Positions 16,012 to 23,284 of a stretch of DNA of 61,575 nucleotides are shown piece by piece. Position 1 is the stretch's first letter, and each line of letters begins with the position of its first letter. The notes below the pieces were generated by a model, which saw nothing but the letters and a program-made list of their open reading frames with translations, was not told the DNA's origin and made no database searches. Source of the stretch: Planctomycetota bacterium (GTDB taxonomy: Bacteria > Planctomycetota > J058 > JAJDCQ01); NCBI GenBank assembly GCA_029260755.1, contig JAJDCQ010000040.1, positions 1 through 61,575 on the forward strand, read 5' to 3'. The position numbers and the translations under genes were made by a program.

Positions 16012-16575
16012 TCCGCGCAATCCGCGTCATCCGCGGTTCCACTCGTTTCTTGCGCCGAACGAACGAAACCGCGGATTTCGCGGATTACACGGATTGACTT
16101 CGGGCGTCGCCGAACCATTGCCGACGCGTCGCGGCGCTCCGCCCGAGACACCGGTTCCTGGAACGGGACCGAGCAACGGCAACGAACCCGGACCCTGGCA
16201 ACTCGCATTCCGCGTAATCCGCGTAATCCGCGGTTCCCGTTCGTTTCAGCGCTCGAAAGAGTGGAACCGCGGATTTCGCGGATTACACGGATTGGTTTCG
16301 GGCGTCGCCGAACCATTGCCGACGCGTCGCGGCGCTCCGCCCGAGATCCGTTGTTCCTGGAACAGCCCGCGCAATGCCAATGAACCGGACGCTGGCAACT
16401 CGCTTTCCGCGTAATCCGCGTCATCCGCGGTTCCCGTTCGCTTTCAGCGTTCGAAAGAGAGTGGAACCGCGGATGACGCGGACTACGCGGATTGACTCGG
16501 GTACCGCCGAGCCATTGCCGACGCGTCACGGTGCTCCGTCCGAGACTCTTGTTCCTGGAACAGCCGCCCACTTAC
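16012..16575. repeat. Array of three TCCGCG-type palindromic elements
   Basis: Three hairpin units (about 16012-16097, 16207-16294 and 16404-16494) are repeated at a spacing of about 195 bp. Each left arm has 9-nt units with the core TCCGCG ending in GGTTCC. Each right arm is its inverted copy (GGAACCGCGGAT...). A conserved linker of about 110 bp joins them, containing CCATTGCCGACGCGTC, CCGAGA and the palindrome GTTCCTGGAAC (16154-16164, 16353-16363 and 16551-16561). The array fills the convergent gap between the PII gene and the membrane-protein gene. Confidence 0.92.
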
Positions 16576-16581
16576 TCCGAC

Positions 16582-17046
16582 TTACTTGGCGACCCCCGCC
16601 TTCGCCAACCCCACCGCGATCCACTCGATCAACACCGACCACCAGATCGCGATCGAGCCGACGACCGCCCCGATCAGGGCGGGCATGACCCCGAGCGGAC
16701 CCCACGCGAAGATCGGCGCTCCGAGCCCGCACGCCCCGACGACGGTGGCGACGATGAGGTCGAACGGCCGGCGCTGCCAGGCGAACGTCCCGAGGCAGAC
16801 GATCGAGACGAAGAGCGCCGCCCAGGCCGGGTGGGTCGCCACGCCCGTCAGCGCGAGCGCCGCGAAGACGAGGACGGCGGCGAGGTTGCCGCCCGCCCGC
16901 GCCACCGAGATCCCGATCAATCGGTTGCGCGCTTCGCGCCGGGTGGTCGGCTTCTTCTTCGGACGGCGACGGCGCGGGCGGATCGGCTCGGCGACCGCGG
17001 CGTTGCCAGGCGGAGGAGGGGACGTCGAGAAGTCGGAGCTGGTCAT
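16582..17046 (-). CDS. Small integral membrane protein of unknown function
   Basis: A 154-residue protein. Residues 1-42 are polar and end in a very basic patch (RPRRRRPKKK). Roughly four hydrophobic segments follow, including AAVLVFAALALTG, AALFVSIVCLG, LIVATVVGACGLG and a C-terminal IGAVVGSIAIWW. The basic N-terminus should stay in the cytoplasm. I chose ATG 17046 because it has AAGAGAG upstream and the frame above it is unconvincing. I do not recognise the family. Confidence 0.7.
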   Translation of the reverse strand: MTSSDFSTSPPPPGNAAVAEPIRPRRRRPKKKPTTRREARNRLIGISVARAGGNLAAVLVFAALALTGVATHPAWAALFVSIVCLGTFAWQRRPFDLIVATVVGACGLGAPIFAWGPLGVMPALIGAVVGSIAIWWSVLIEWIAVGLAKAGVAK

Positions 17047-17371
17047 TCGATGGTCTCTCTTCGAAGGGTTCGGGGCGAAGGGGCGGCTCGCGCCGCCGCG
17101 CCGACCGGTCTCTGCGCTCGAGCCGCCTCGGGGGGAATCCAACCCGAGGTCAGGTGGGCAGGCAAACGGCGGACCGGAGGGCGATGACGCTGGGGACGTG
17201 AGTTACGCCGTCGAGGCGTGGGTCCGGGTCGCGTCGTCGGCGCCAGAGGGTGGCACCCCGCCCCAACCCGTGACGGGGCCCGCGGGCCGTACGCACTTCG
17301 AGCCCGGTCGCGAGGACTCCACGTCCGGGCTCGTTCGTCGCGCGGCGCGAGGGAGAAGAAGAGGCAGCTCG
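17047..17371. other. Intergenic region between two minus-strand genes
   Basis: About 325 bp with no credible gene. It should hold the promoter of the membrane-protein gene and contains the terminator-like hairpin at 17299-17333. I see no other structure in it. Confidence 0.5.
17299..17333 (-). terminator. Terminator-like hairpin after the small basic protein gene
   Basis: A perfect 9-bp stem (CGAGCCCGG with CCGGGCTCG) has a 17-nt loop and begins 39 nt past the stop codon of the minus-strand gene. It lacks a T-run, so termination is an inference from position and stem strength. Confidence 0.5.
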
Positions 17372-17587
17372 CTAGCTCGCGGCCGGAGCGCCGTCTTCCT
17401 TCTTCTCCTTCTTCTTCTTGGCGGCCTTCTTGACGACGACGGTGCGCACCTTCGGCAGACCGAAGACGCTGTCGCCCTCGCTGCGGCGCCCTTCGCGGAT
17501 CAGGATGGCGAGGCGCTCGGCGCGCGTGTAGACGTTGCGTCCGCGGGCCAGGGCGGCCGACGGGACGAGGCTACGATGAATCGACAT
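17372..17587 (-). CDS. Small basic protein of the PVC superphylum
   Basis: A 71-residue basic protein beginning MSIHRSLVPSAALARGRNVY, with TRAERLAILIREGRR, then GDSVFGLPKVRTVVV and a Lys-rich tail. This pattern (MS-RSL...RNV-TR-ERL...GRW..GDSV.GLPKV) is, from memory, the small basic protein family shared by Planctomycetes, Verrucomicrobia, Lentisphaerae and Chlamydiae (TIGR04137) and proposed as a PVC signature that binds nucleic acid. It is the best single taxonomic marker in the window. It has a strong CTGGAGG ribosome-binding site and a near-consensus promoter, so high expression is expected. It appears monocistronic. Confidence 0.9.
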   Translation of the reverse strand: MSIHRSLVPSAALARGRNVYTRAERLAILIREGRRSEGDSVFGLPKVRTVVVKKAAKKKKEKKEDGAPAAS

Positions 17588-17624
17588 CGGCTGTTACCTC
17601 CAGCTACGAATTCGAGAGCGGCGA

Positions 17625-17653
17625 ATTATGCCACAGCGCGGCGCGCGATTCAA
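17625..17653 (-). promoter_or_regulatory. Strong sigma70-type promoter for the small basic protein gene
   Basis: On the minus strand, TTGAAT (17648-17653) and CATAAT (17625-17630) are separated by exactly 17 bp, in an AT-rich pocket of otherwise GC-rich DNA. The predicted start lies about 30 nt before the ATG, leaving room for the CTGGAGG site. Confidence 0.75.
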
Positions 17654-17727
17654 GAGCTCTCCGCGGGCGCGCGGCCGGCGCCGCATCGACGTAACCAGCG
17701 GCTGACTCGAGACTCCCGCGACCGCCC

Positions 17728-18573
17728 CTACGGCCGCGTGAGGACGAGCCCGCCCACCGGAACGCCGAGCAGCCGCGCCGCCACGGCGCACTTCACCGAG
17801 AGGAGGACGAACACCGGCTTGTCCTCCTCCTGCTGCAGGAGCTCGTACGAGCCGAGCCCCTTGGCGATCACCAGGTCCGCCTCGGCGAACGCTCCCCGGA
17901 ACTCGGGGCTGTCGAGGGCGAAGCTCCCGCTCCCCTCGGCGACCGCCTCGACGACGGGCACCCGCTCGGGCACGCCGGCCGCCGCCGCGTCGTCGAGCGT
18001 GGCGGAGAGCCGTCCCTGCGCGGGGCGGACGGCCGCGGTGATGTCACGCTCGCCGAGACGCTCGATCAGGAGGAGGTCGAAGGGCACCTCCCCCGCGGTG
18101 TCGAAGACGTAGAGGACCTTCTTCGCCCCGGCCAGCTCGGCCCGCAGATCGTCGCCGTCGCTCGTCGCGAGGCCGCGCTCGATGCTCGCCTCGATCCCGC
18201 CGACGACGTCGACCTCCGGGTCGATCAGGAGCCGGTCGAAGCCGTTCGCCGCCGCGGCGACGACGAGCGCGGCGCCCAGCGGGTCGGGGCTCTCGGCGAT
18301 CCGCTCGGCGAGCCTGGCGGCGAGCGCGGTCGCCATCTCGATGTGGGCGCGACGGTCCTCGGCGAACGGGTGCTGCGCGCCCATCGTCCGGAGCGCCTTG
18401 CGGATCGTCTCGTTCGCGAGCTCGCTCGGCCCGAGGTGGTCCTCGAACGAGAGGAGGGGATCGGCCGCCTCCTTGAGGATCTTCCGGTGGAGCCAATCGT
18501 CGTCGTTCACCCGGCGGGCGACGACGAGGAGCTGGCTCAGGATGCACGGGACGCAGTCGGGCGCGGTGTTCAT
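17728..18573 (-). CDS. DUF89 (damage-control phosphatase / ARMT1-like) protein with altered active site
   Basis: A 281-residue protein of the short DUF89 subfamily found in archaea and bacteria. It has the N-terminal CVPC pair (C7, C10), the AANGFD segment and the C-terminal LLSVKCAVAARLLGVPVGG block. DUF89 proteins are metal-dependent phosphatases thought to remove damaged phosphometabolites. The usual metal/substrate motif D-N-x-G-E reads DTAGE (D158, T159) and the usual KGxGN reads KGLGS (S242). The intervening LNDAT-like motif reads SATLDDAA. Three conserved Asn positions are therefore changed, so activity may be lost or altered. A stand-alone gene; its upstream sequence has AGGAT before the ATG. 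Confidence 0.8.
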   Translation of the reverse strand: MNTAPDCVPCILSQLLVVARRVNDDDWLHRKILKEAADPLLSFEDHLGPSELANETIRKALRTMGAQHPFAEDRRAHIEMATALAARLAERIAESPDPLGAALVVAAAANGFDRLLIDPEVDVVGGIEASIERGLATSDGDDLRAELAGAKKVLYVFDTAGEVPFDLLLIERLGERDITAAVRPAQGRLSATLDDAAAAGVPERVPVVEAVAEGSGSFALDSPEFRGAFAEADLVIAKGLGSYELLQQEEDKPVFVLLSVKCAVAARLLGVPVGGLVLTRP

Positions 18574-18639
18574 GCGATCCTCATGTTAGCGGCGCGGCCG
18601 CGGATGGAAAGACGGAGCCCGGGCGCGCTCGCAATGGAG

Positions 18640-18676
18640 GAAGGCCGGGCCGCCCTTCCTGGAGCGCCCGGCCTTC
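18640..18676 (-). terminator. Strong hairpin between the SPOR-like and DUF89 genes
   Basis: A perfect 11-bp inverted repeat (GAAGGCCGGGC with GCCCGGCCTTC) and a 15-nt loop begin about 30 nt past the stop of the minus-strand SPOR-like gene. There is no long T-run. It is probably the transcript end of the mnmA-pdxA-SPOR group. Confidence 0.6.
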
Positions 18677-18705
18677 GCCGTGAGTCGACGATCCCCTCAC
18701 CTCGC

Positions 18706-19995
18706 TCAGCGCGACTTCACCCGCCAGGCGGCGGGCTCCGGGAAGTCGCGCCGACCCTCGAAGCGGAGCGCCTTGAGGAACGCCATCATCTCGCCGCAGG
18801 CCTCCTCCGAGGCGAAGTGTCCGACGAAGACCTGCCCCCGGCGCTGGTGGACGACCAGGCCCGCCGCGGCGATCTCGGGCACCGTCTTCAGGAACCTGAC
18901 CACGTCGTCCGCCCGCTGAGGGGTGTAGCAGACCGCGATGTGGTACGGCAGCGCGGGCGCGCCCGACTCGGGGGTCGGCGCGGGGGCCGGCGCGGTCGCC
19001 TCGCCCGCCGCCGCCGACGCGGCCGCGCGGCGCGGCGTCGGCTCCGCCGGCGCCGGCGCGGCGCCGCCGTCGCCGCCCGCGGGCGCCGCCGCGACCTCGG
19101 TCGCTCCGCCGTCGTCGACGACGGCCGGGCCGACCGGCAGGAGCGTCTCGGGCGAGGTCGAGGGCGCGGTGATCGCCGTCGCGCGCCCGCCGAGGAACGC
19201 GACCGCGAGGAGGAACAGCGCCGCGGCGGACGCGGCCGCGGCCGTGTCTGCCCGCACGGCGACGCGCGGGAACACCCCGGTCCGGTCGGGCGAGGGATCG
19301 CTCGGACGTCGCCGGGCGGCCTCGACCTTCTTCTTCCGCTCCGACGCCTTCGCCTCGGCGGCGCGCTGCGATCGGTCGGCCGCGCTGGCGACCTCGTCGG
19401 ACTTGCCCAGGTCCTGGGCGCGGCGCGGAACGAGCCCGCGGTCGTCGGCCTTGGTCAGGATCTTGCCGGCGATCGACGCGGCCGTCTCCTTGGCGCGGCC
19501 GAGCATGCGCACCGCGATCCGGCCGGCGGTCTGGGCGCCGATCGAGCCGTCGGTCGAGTCATCGCCGGAGTCGTCGGTCGGAGCCGCATCGTCGGCTCCG
19601 CCGTCGTCCGGCGCGACCTTCCTCGCGAGGTCGGCGACCGCCTTCGCGCGGCCGCGGCCGGTCGGCGCCGTCTTCGCGCCGCACGACGCGGTCCGCGCGG
19701 CGACCTCGGGGCTCGCCTCGGGCTTGCCGGTGGCGGTCCGCCCCGCGGCCTCGGGCGCGGGCATCTCGATCCCGAGCGCCTCGAGGACGGCCGCGAGGGC
19801 GTCGCCGTTCTCGGAGACGATCATCGGCGTCCCGTCCTCGCAGGCGAGCCAGCCCTCCTCGGTCACCGGCGGCGTCCCGATCGCGCGGCCGCGACCGGTC
19901 GTCGTCCCGGCGCCCCGTCGGACCCCGTTTCGGGTGGTGGCCCCGGGTTCGGGACGCTTTCTGCGGAGGACCTCGAAGAGCTCGGGCGTGGACAT
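18706..19995 (-). CDS. SPOR-like domain membrane protein
   Basis: A 429-residue protein. The N-terminal ~240 residues are polar, low-complexity and probably cytoplasmic. A single transmembrane segment (ASAAALFLLAVAFLGG, ~255-272) follows, then an Ala/Pro-rich linker. The C-terminal ~80 residues (YHIAVCYTPQRADDVVRFL...GQVFVGHFASEEACGEMMAFL) have the length and alternation of a SPOR domain, which binds denuded septal peptidoglycan. The SPOR match is by pattern only. It lies 138 bp downstream of pdxA on the same strand and is followed by an 11-bp hairpin. Confidence 0.65.
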   Translation of the reverse strand: MSTPELFEVLRRKRPEPGATTRNGVRRGAGTTTGRGRAIGTPPVTEEGWLACEDGTPMIVSENGDALAAVLEALGIEMPAPEAAGRTATGKPEASPEVAARTASCGAKTAPTGRGRAKAVADLARKVAPDDGGADDAAPTDDSGDDSTDGSIGAQTAGRIAVRMLGRAKETAASIAGKILTKADDRGLVPRRAQDLGKSDEVASAADRSQRAAEAKASERKKKVEAARRRPSDPSPDRTGVFPRVAVRADTAAAASAAALFLLAVAFLGGRATAITAPSTSPETLLPVGPAVVDDGGATEVAAAPAGGDGGAAPAPAEPTPRRAAASAAAGEATAPAPAPTPESGAPALPYHIAVCYTPQRADDVVRFLKTVPEIAAAGLVVHQRRGQVFVGHFASEEACGEMMAFLKALRFEGRRDFPEPAAWRVKSR

Positions 19996-20133
19996 GGTAC
20001 GACTCCCTCTAGACCGGCGAGCGCCCGCGGCCCGGCGGGCCGCCTCCGACCCACCGCGCCCGCTCCGGGGCTCACGTTCGTCTCTGCTATCGGGTTGACG
20101 CCCCGTCCGCTTGAGCGGCGCTCGGGACCGGCG

Positions 20134-21102
20134 TCAGCGGGCGGCGGCGAGGTCGGCCGCGAGGGAGGCCGCCACCCGGAACGGGCGGGGCTCGACGGTC
20201 CCCGCGGCGACGGCGTCGTAGGCGGTGCCGTGGTCGGGCGAGGTCCGCACGAACGGCAGCCCGAGGGTGACGTTCACCGCCGTCCCCCGGCCGAGCAGCT
20301 TGAGCGGGATCAGCGCCTGATCGTGGTAGAGGGCGACGACGGCGTCGAACTCGCCCGCGCGGGCTCGGGCGAAGACGGTGTCGGCCGGCAGCGGCCCGCT
20401 CGCATCGACCCCGGCGACCCGGAGCGCCTCGACCGCCGGCCGGATCAGGCGCGGCTCCTCGTCGCCGAACAGGCCGCCCTCGCCCGCGTGCGGGTTGAGG
20501 GCGCAGACGGCGATCCGAGGGGCGGCGATCCCCTCGTGGCGACGGAGCGCCTGATCGAGGAGGAACCCCGCCCGCCCGATCCGCCCCGCGTCGAGGCGTG
20601 AGGGCACATCGCGCAGGGCGATGTGGGTCGTGGCGAGGGCGGTCCGGAGGCCACCCGCGAAGAAGGCCATCACGACGTCGGCGCCCGCCCGCTCGGCGAT
20701 GAGCTCGGTGTGGCCGGGGTGGACGCACCCGGCCGCCGCGATCGCCTCCTTCGAGATCGGCGCGGTGACGACCGCATCGACGCGTCCGGCGAGGGCGAGA
20801 TCGGTCGCCGCCTCGATCGCGTCGAGCGCGACCCGCCCGCCGGCGAGCGTCGGAGCGCCGGCGGCCATCGCGGCGCGAGCCTCGGCGGCGGTCGTGAGCG
20901 TCGGCGTCGCGTGAACGCCGAACCCCGACGGCGGCGGCCGACGCCGTCGCGCGAGGGCCGCCTCGACGACGCGCCGATCGCCGACCACGACGAGCTCGGC
21001 CCGAGCGCGGAGCGAGCGGCTCGCGAGGGCGGCGGCGACGAGCTCGGGCCCGCAGCCGGCCGGATCACCGATCGTCAGGGCGAGCCTCGGGAGCCCGCTC
21101 AC
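20134..21102 (-). CDS. pdxA: 4-hydroxythreonine-4-phosphate dehydrogenase
   Basis: A 322-residue protein, the usual PdxA length. PdxA oxidises 4-phosphohydroxy-L-threonine with NAD in the DXP-dependent pathway to pyridoxal phosphate. It has the TIGDPAGCGPE motif (10-20), GHTE (130-133), NPHAGEGGLFGDEE, YHDQALIPLK and RTSPDHGTAYD. The three metal-binding His of the family align with H160, H205 and H260. The GTG start at 21102 overlaps the mnmA TGA (GTGA). PLP is the cofactor of the threonine synthase encoded elsewhere in the window, but I see no physical link. Confidence 0.95.
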   Translation of the reverse strand: MSGLPRLALTIGDPAGCGPELVAAALASRSLRARAELVVVGDRRVVEAALARRRRPPPSGFGVHATPTLTTAAEARAAMAAGAPTLAGGRVALDAIEAATDLALAGRVDAVVTAPISKEAIAAAGCVHPGHTELIAERAGADVVMAFFAGGLRTALATTHIALRDVPSRLDAGRIGRAGFLLDQALRRHEGIAAPRIAVCALNPHAGEGGLFGDEEPRLIRPAVEALRVAGVDASGPLPADTVFARARAGEFDAVVALYHDQALIPLKLLGRGTAVNVTLGLPFVRTSPDHGTAYDAVAAGTVEPRPFRVAASLAADLAAAR

Positions 21103-22256
21103 GGGCGCGCGCGCGGGTCGTCGCCCTCGGCGGCGGCCGCGGTCGCGATCTCGACGGGGTCGGGCGGGGCGATGAAGCCGCCGCCGAGGAGCACCTCGTC
21201 CGCCGCGTCGTAGAGGACGAGCGACTGCCCCGGAGCCGGGGCCCGGACCGGCTCGTCGAAGACGACGGCGAGCCCTCCGTCGGGAAGAGGCGTCGCGGTC
21301 GCCGGCGCCGCCTGGTGCCGGTAGCGCACCTGCGCCCGGCCGCGGACGGACTCGCCGGGCCGCGGCGGCGGCCGACCGCTCCAGGCCATCTCGTCGACGA
21401 CCACCCGCGAGCGCCGCAGCGCATCGGCGTCGCCGACGACGACCCGGTTCGCGGCGGCGTCGATCGCGACCACGTAGAGCGGGGCGCCGACCGTCACCCC
21501 GAGGCCGCGCCGCTGACCGATCGTGTAGGCCCCGATCCCGTCGTGACGGCCGAGGACGCGGCCGTCCTCGTGGACGAGCTCGCCGGGCGTGAACGCCTCG
21601 GGCGCGAGCGGCCGGACGAAGTCGCGATAGTCCGCGCCGGCGGTGAAGCAGATCTCCTGACTCTCCGGCTTCTCGGCGACGCGCAGCCCGAGGCGCCGCG
21701 CGTGGTCGCGGACGGTCGCCTTGTCGAGGTCGCCGAGCGGGAAGCGCGTCGCGGCGAGGGTGGCCGGCGAGACGGTGTGGAGGAAGTAGGACTGGTCCTT
21801 GCTCCGATCGGCGGCGCGGGCGACCGTCGACCCGCCGGCGGCCGTCGCGACGATTCGGGCGTAGTGACCGGTCGCGATCGCGGTCGCCCCGAGCTTGCGC
21901 GCGACGGACACGAGGTGGCCGAACTTGAGCCACCCGTTGCAACGCACGCACGGGTTCGGGGTGCGGCCCGCGCGGTAGGCGTCGACGAAGTCGTCGATGA
22001 TCCGGCCGAACTCGGCCTCGAAGTTGATCGAGTAGAACGGCACGCCGATGGCGTCGGCGACCCGGCGGGCATCGCGGGCATCGTCGGCCGAGCAGCAGCC
22101 CTGCTTGCCGGCACGCACGCCGGCTCCGGCGGGGGCGGTGCTCACCCCCGACCGCATGAAGACGCCGACGACGTCCGCGCCCTCCTCGCGGAGGAGGGCG
22201 GCGGTGACGCTCGAGTCGACCCCGCCCGACATTCCGACGACGATCCGCTCGCTCAT
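21099..22256 (-). CDS. mnmA: tRNA-uridine 2-sulfurtransferase
   Basis: A 385-residue protein with the N-type PP-loop SGGVDSS (10-16) and catalytic cysteines C103 (NPCVRCN) and C203 (EICFTAG). A C-terminal beta-barrel region contains IGQRRGLGV. MnmA adenylates and thiolates U34 of tRNA-Lys, -Glu and -Gln. An insertion with a GKQGCCSADDA motif around 50-60 matches the usual CCSxxDxxDA element. It starts at ATG 22256. The pdxA gene is translationally coupled to its end. Confidence 0.95.
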   Translation of the reverse strand: MSERIVVGMSGGVDSSVTAALLREEGADVVGVFMRSGVSTAPAGAGVRAGKQGCCSADDARDARRVADAIGVPFYSINFEAEFGRIIDDFVDAYRAGRTPNPCVRCNGWLKFGHLVSVARKLGATAIATGHYARIVATAAGGSTVARAADRSKDQSYFLHTVSPATLAATRFPLGDLDKATVRDHARRLGLRVAEKPESQEICFTAGADYRDFVRPLAPEAFTPGELVHEDGRVLGRHDGIGAYTIGQRRGLGVTVGAPLYVVAIDAAANRVVVGDADALRRSRVVVDEMAWSGRPPPRPGESVRGRAQVRYRHQAAPATATPLPDGGLAVVFDEPVRAPAPGQSLVLYDAADEVLLGGGFIAPPDPVEIATAAAAEGDDPRARP

Positions 22257-22557
22257 GGTCCACCAATGAAGGGAGCGAAGACCGATGGGTCAAGCGTGCT
22301 CCCCGGGAAAGGAGACGACGCGGACGTCGGAGGCGTGTCGGCCGGACCGGCCCATCGACTTGCGCCGGAGGGGTTTCCTTCGTCCATCGCCGCGCTGCGC
22401 GAGGCGTTCGAAGCCGCCGCGGACCCCGGCACGACCCCTTTAAGTCCCGCCGCGGCGGGGTCTTGACGCGAGGCGCCGGATTGCTATCATGGCGGCCCAT
22501 TTCGTCCGCCGCCGGTCGTGCCCGCGCTCGTTCGGCGCGGGGAGGTCGGCCGAAGAC
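22257..22557. other. Divergent intergenic region upstream of mnmA
   Basis: About 300 bp without a convincing gene. It contains the promoter candidate at 22463-22490 for the plus-strand gene and a GC-rich palindrome (CCCGCCGCGGCGGG, 22446-22459) just before it. A start at ATG 22489 would fall inside the -10 element, which is why I place the gene start at 22558. Confidence 0.5.
22463..22490 (+). promoter_or_regulatory. Sigma70-type promoter candidate
   Basis: TTGACG (22463-22468) and TATCAT (22485-22490) are separated by 16 bp. The -10 is part of the octamer GCTATCAT, also present upstream of the genes at 1609 and 11781. It would serve the hypothetical gene at 22558 and probably the FGE-fold gene after it. 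Confidence 0.6.
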
Positions 22558-23211
22558 GTGCGGGACCAAATCGAGCAGACGCGAAGGTTCCTGACGGCGC
22601 TCGAACGCGACCTGCGGACCAGCCCGGACCGCCTCGCGATGGAGCGCTGGAACCGCGCGCTGATCCTCCTCTTCAAGAATCAGCTCGCCATCCTGGAGGC
22701 GCTGACCGAGAAGAGCGGGAACGGACGATCGAACGAGCGAGGAGAGGTGGACGCGGCTCCGGAGGAGAGCGTCGACTCGATCTCGCAAGAGGAACGACAG
22801 GACGGACCGACGGAGGTCGACGAGACCACCGCCGAGCCCGAGAACGAACGGACCGAGGACGAGCGCGCCGAGGACGAGACGTCCCCGATCGCGTCCGCTC
22901 CCAAGGAGACGATCACCCCGGCACCGACCGACGATGCCACCCGCGCGGTGGAGCTGTTCGAGCTCGAGAAGCTCGAACGCTGGCTCGCGCAGGCCGGCGG
23001 GCTTCCGTTCCAGATCCGCGGCGAGTTCGCCTTCGTGAAGGGCGACGCCGTGACGGGGGGACGGAGCCGCGAGACGTCGCTCAGCCTGGGGCACATGGGA
23101 TACACCGAGCGGGTCGGTCGGATCGACCACACCGAGCTCGCCAGCGTCGTGATCCTCTTCAGGAATCCCGACGGCGGACGGCGCTCGTGGGACGACGAAC
23201 CGGTCGAGTAG
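22558..23211 (+). CDS. Hypothetical protein with acidic linker
   Basis: A protein of about 217 residues with no family I recognise. Residues 1-55 are predicted helical (VRDQIEQTRRFLTALERDL...ALILLFKNQLAILEAL). A long Glu/Asp-rich low-complexity linker (~60-130) leads to a compact C-terminal domain containing LERWLAQAGGLPFQIRGEFA and TELASVVILFRNPDG. I chose GTG 22558, about 12 nt past GGGGAGG; an ATG 69 bp upstream would sit inside the predicted promoter. It is 73 bp upstream of the FGE-fold gene and probably co-transcribed with it. Confidence 0.6.
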   Translation: MRDQIEQTRRFLTALERDLRTSPDRLAMERWNRALILLFKNQLAILEALTEKSGNGRSNERGEVDAAPEESVDSISQEERQDGPTEVDETTAEPENERTEDERAEDETSPIASAPKETITPAPTDDATRAVELFELEKLERWLAQAGGLPFQIRGEFAFVKGDAVTGGRSRETSLSLGHMGYTERVGRIDHTELASVVILFRNPDGGRRSWDDEPVE

Positions 23212-23284
23212 ACAGCTAGAACACCTCGAATCGAAGAAGGCAGCGGGCACGCTCGATGGCCCGCACGAGCAGCGGACGGAAAGC

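Noticed and set aside
16094..16571. Short open frames with three-residue periodicity across the repeat arrays (also at 2620-3048, 34661-34986 and 50365-50676)
   Set aside because: They are translations of the 9-nt repeats in both strands. Such spurious proteins are common annotation artefacts.
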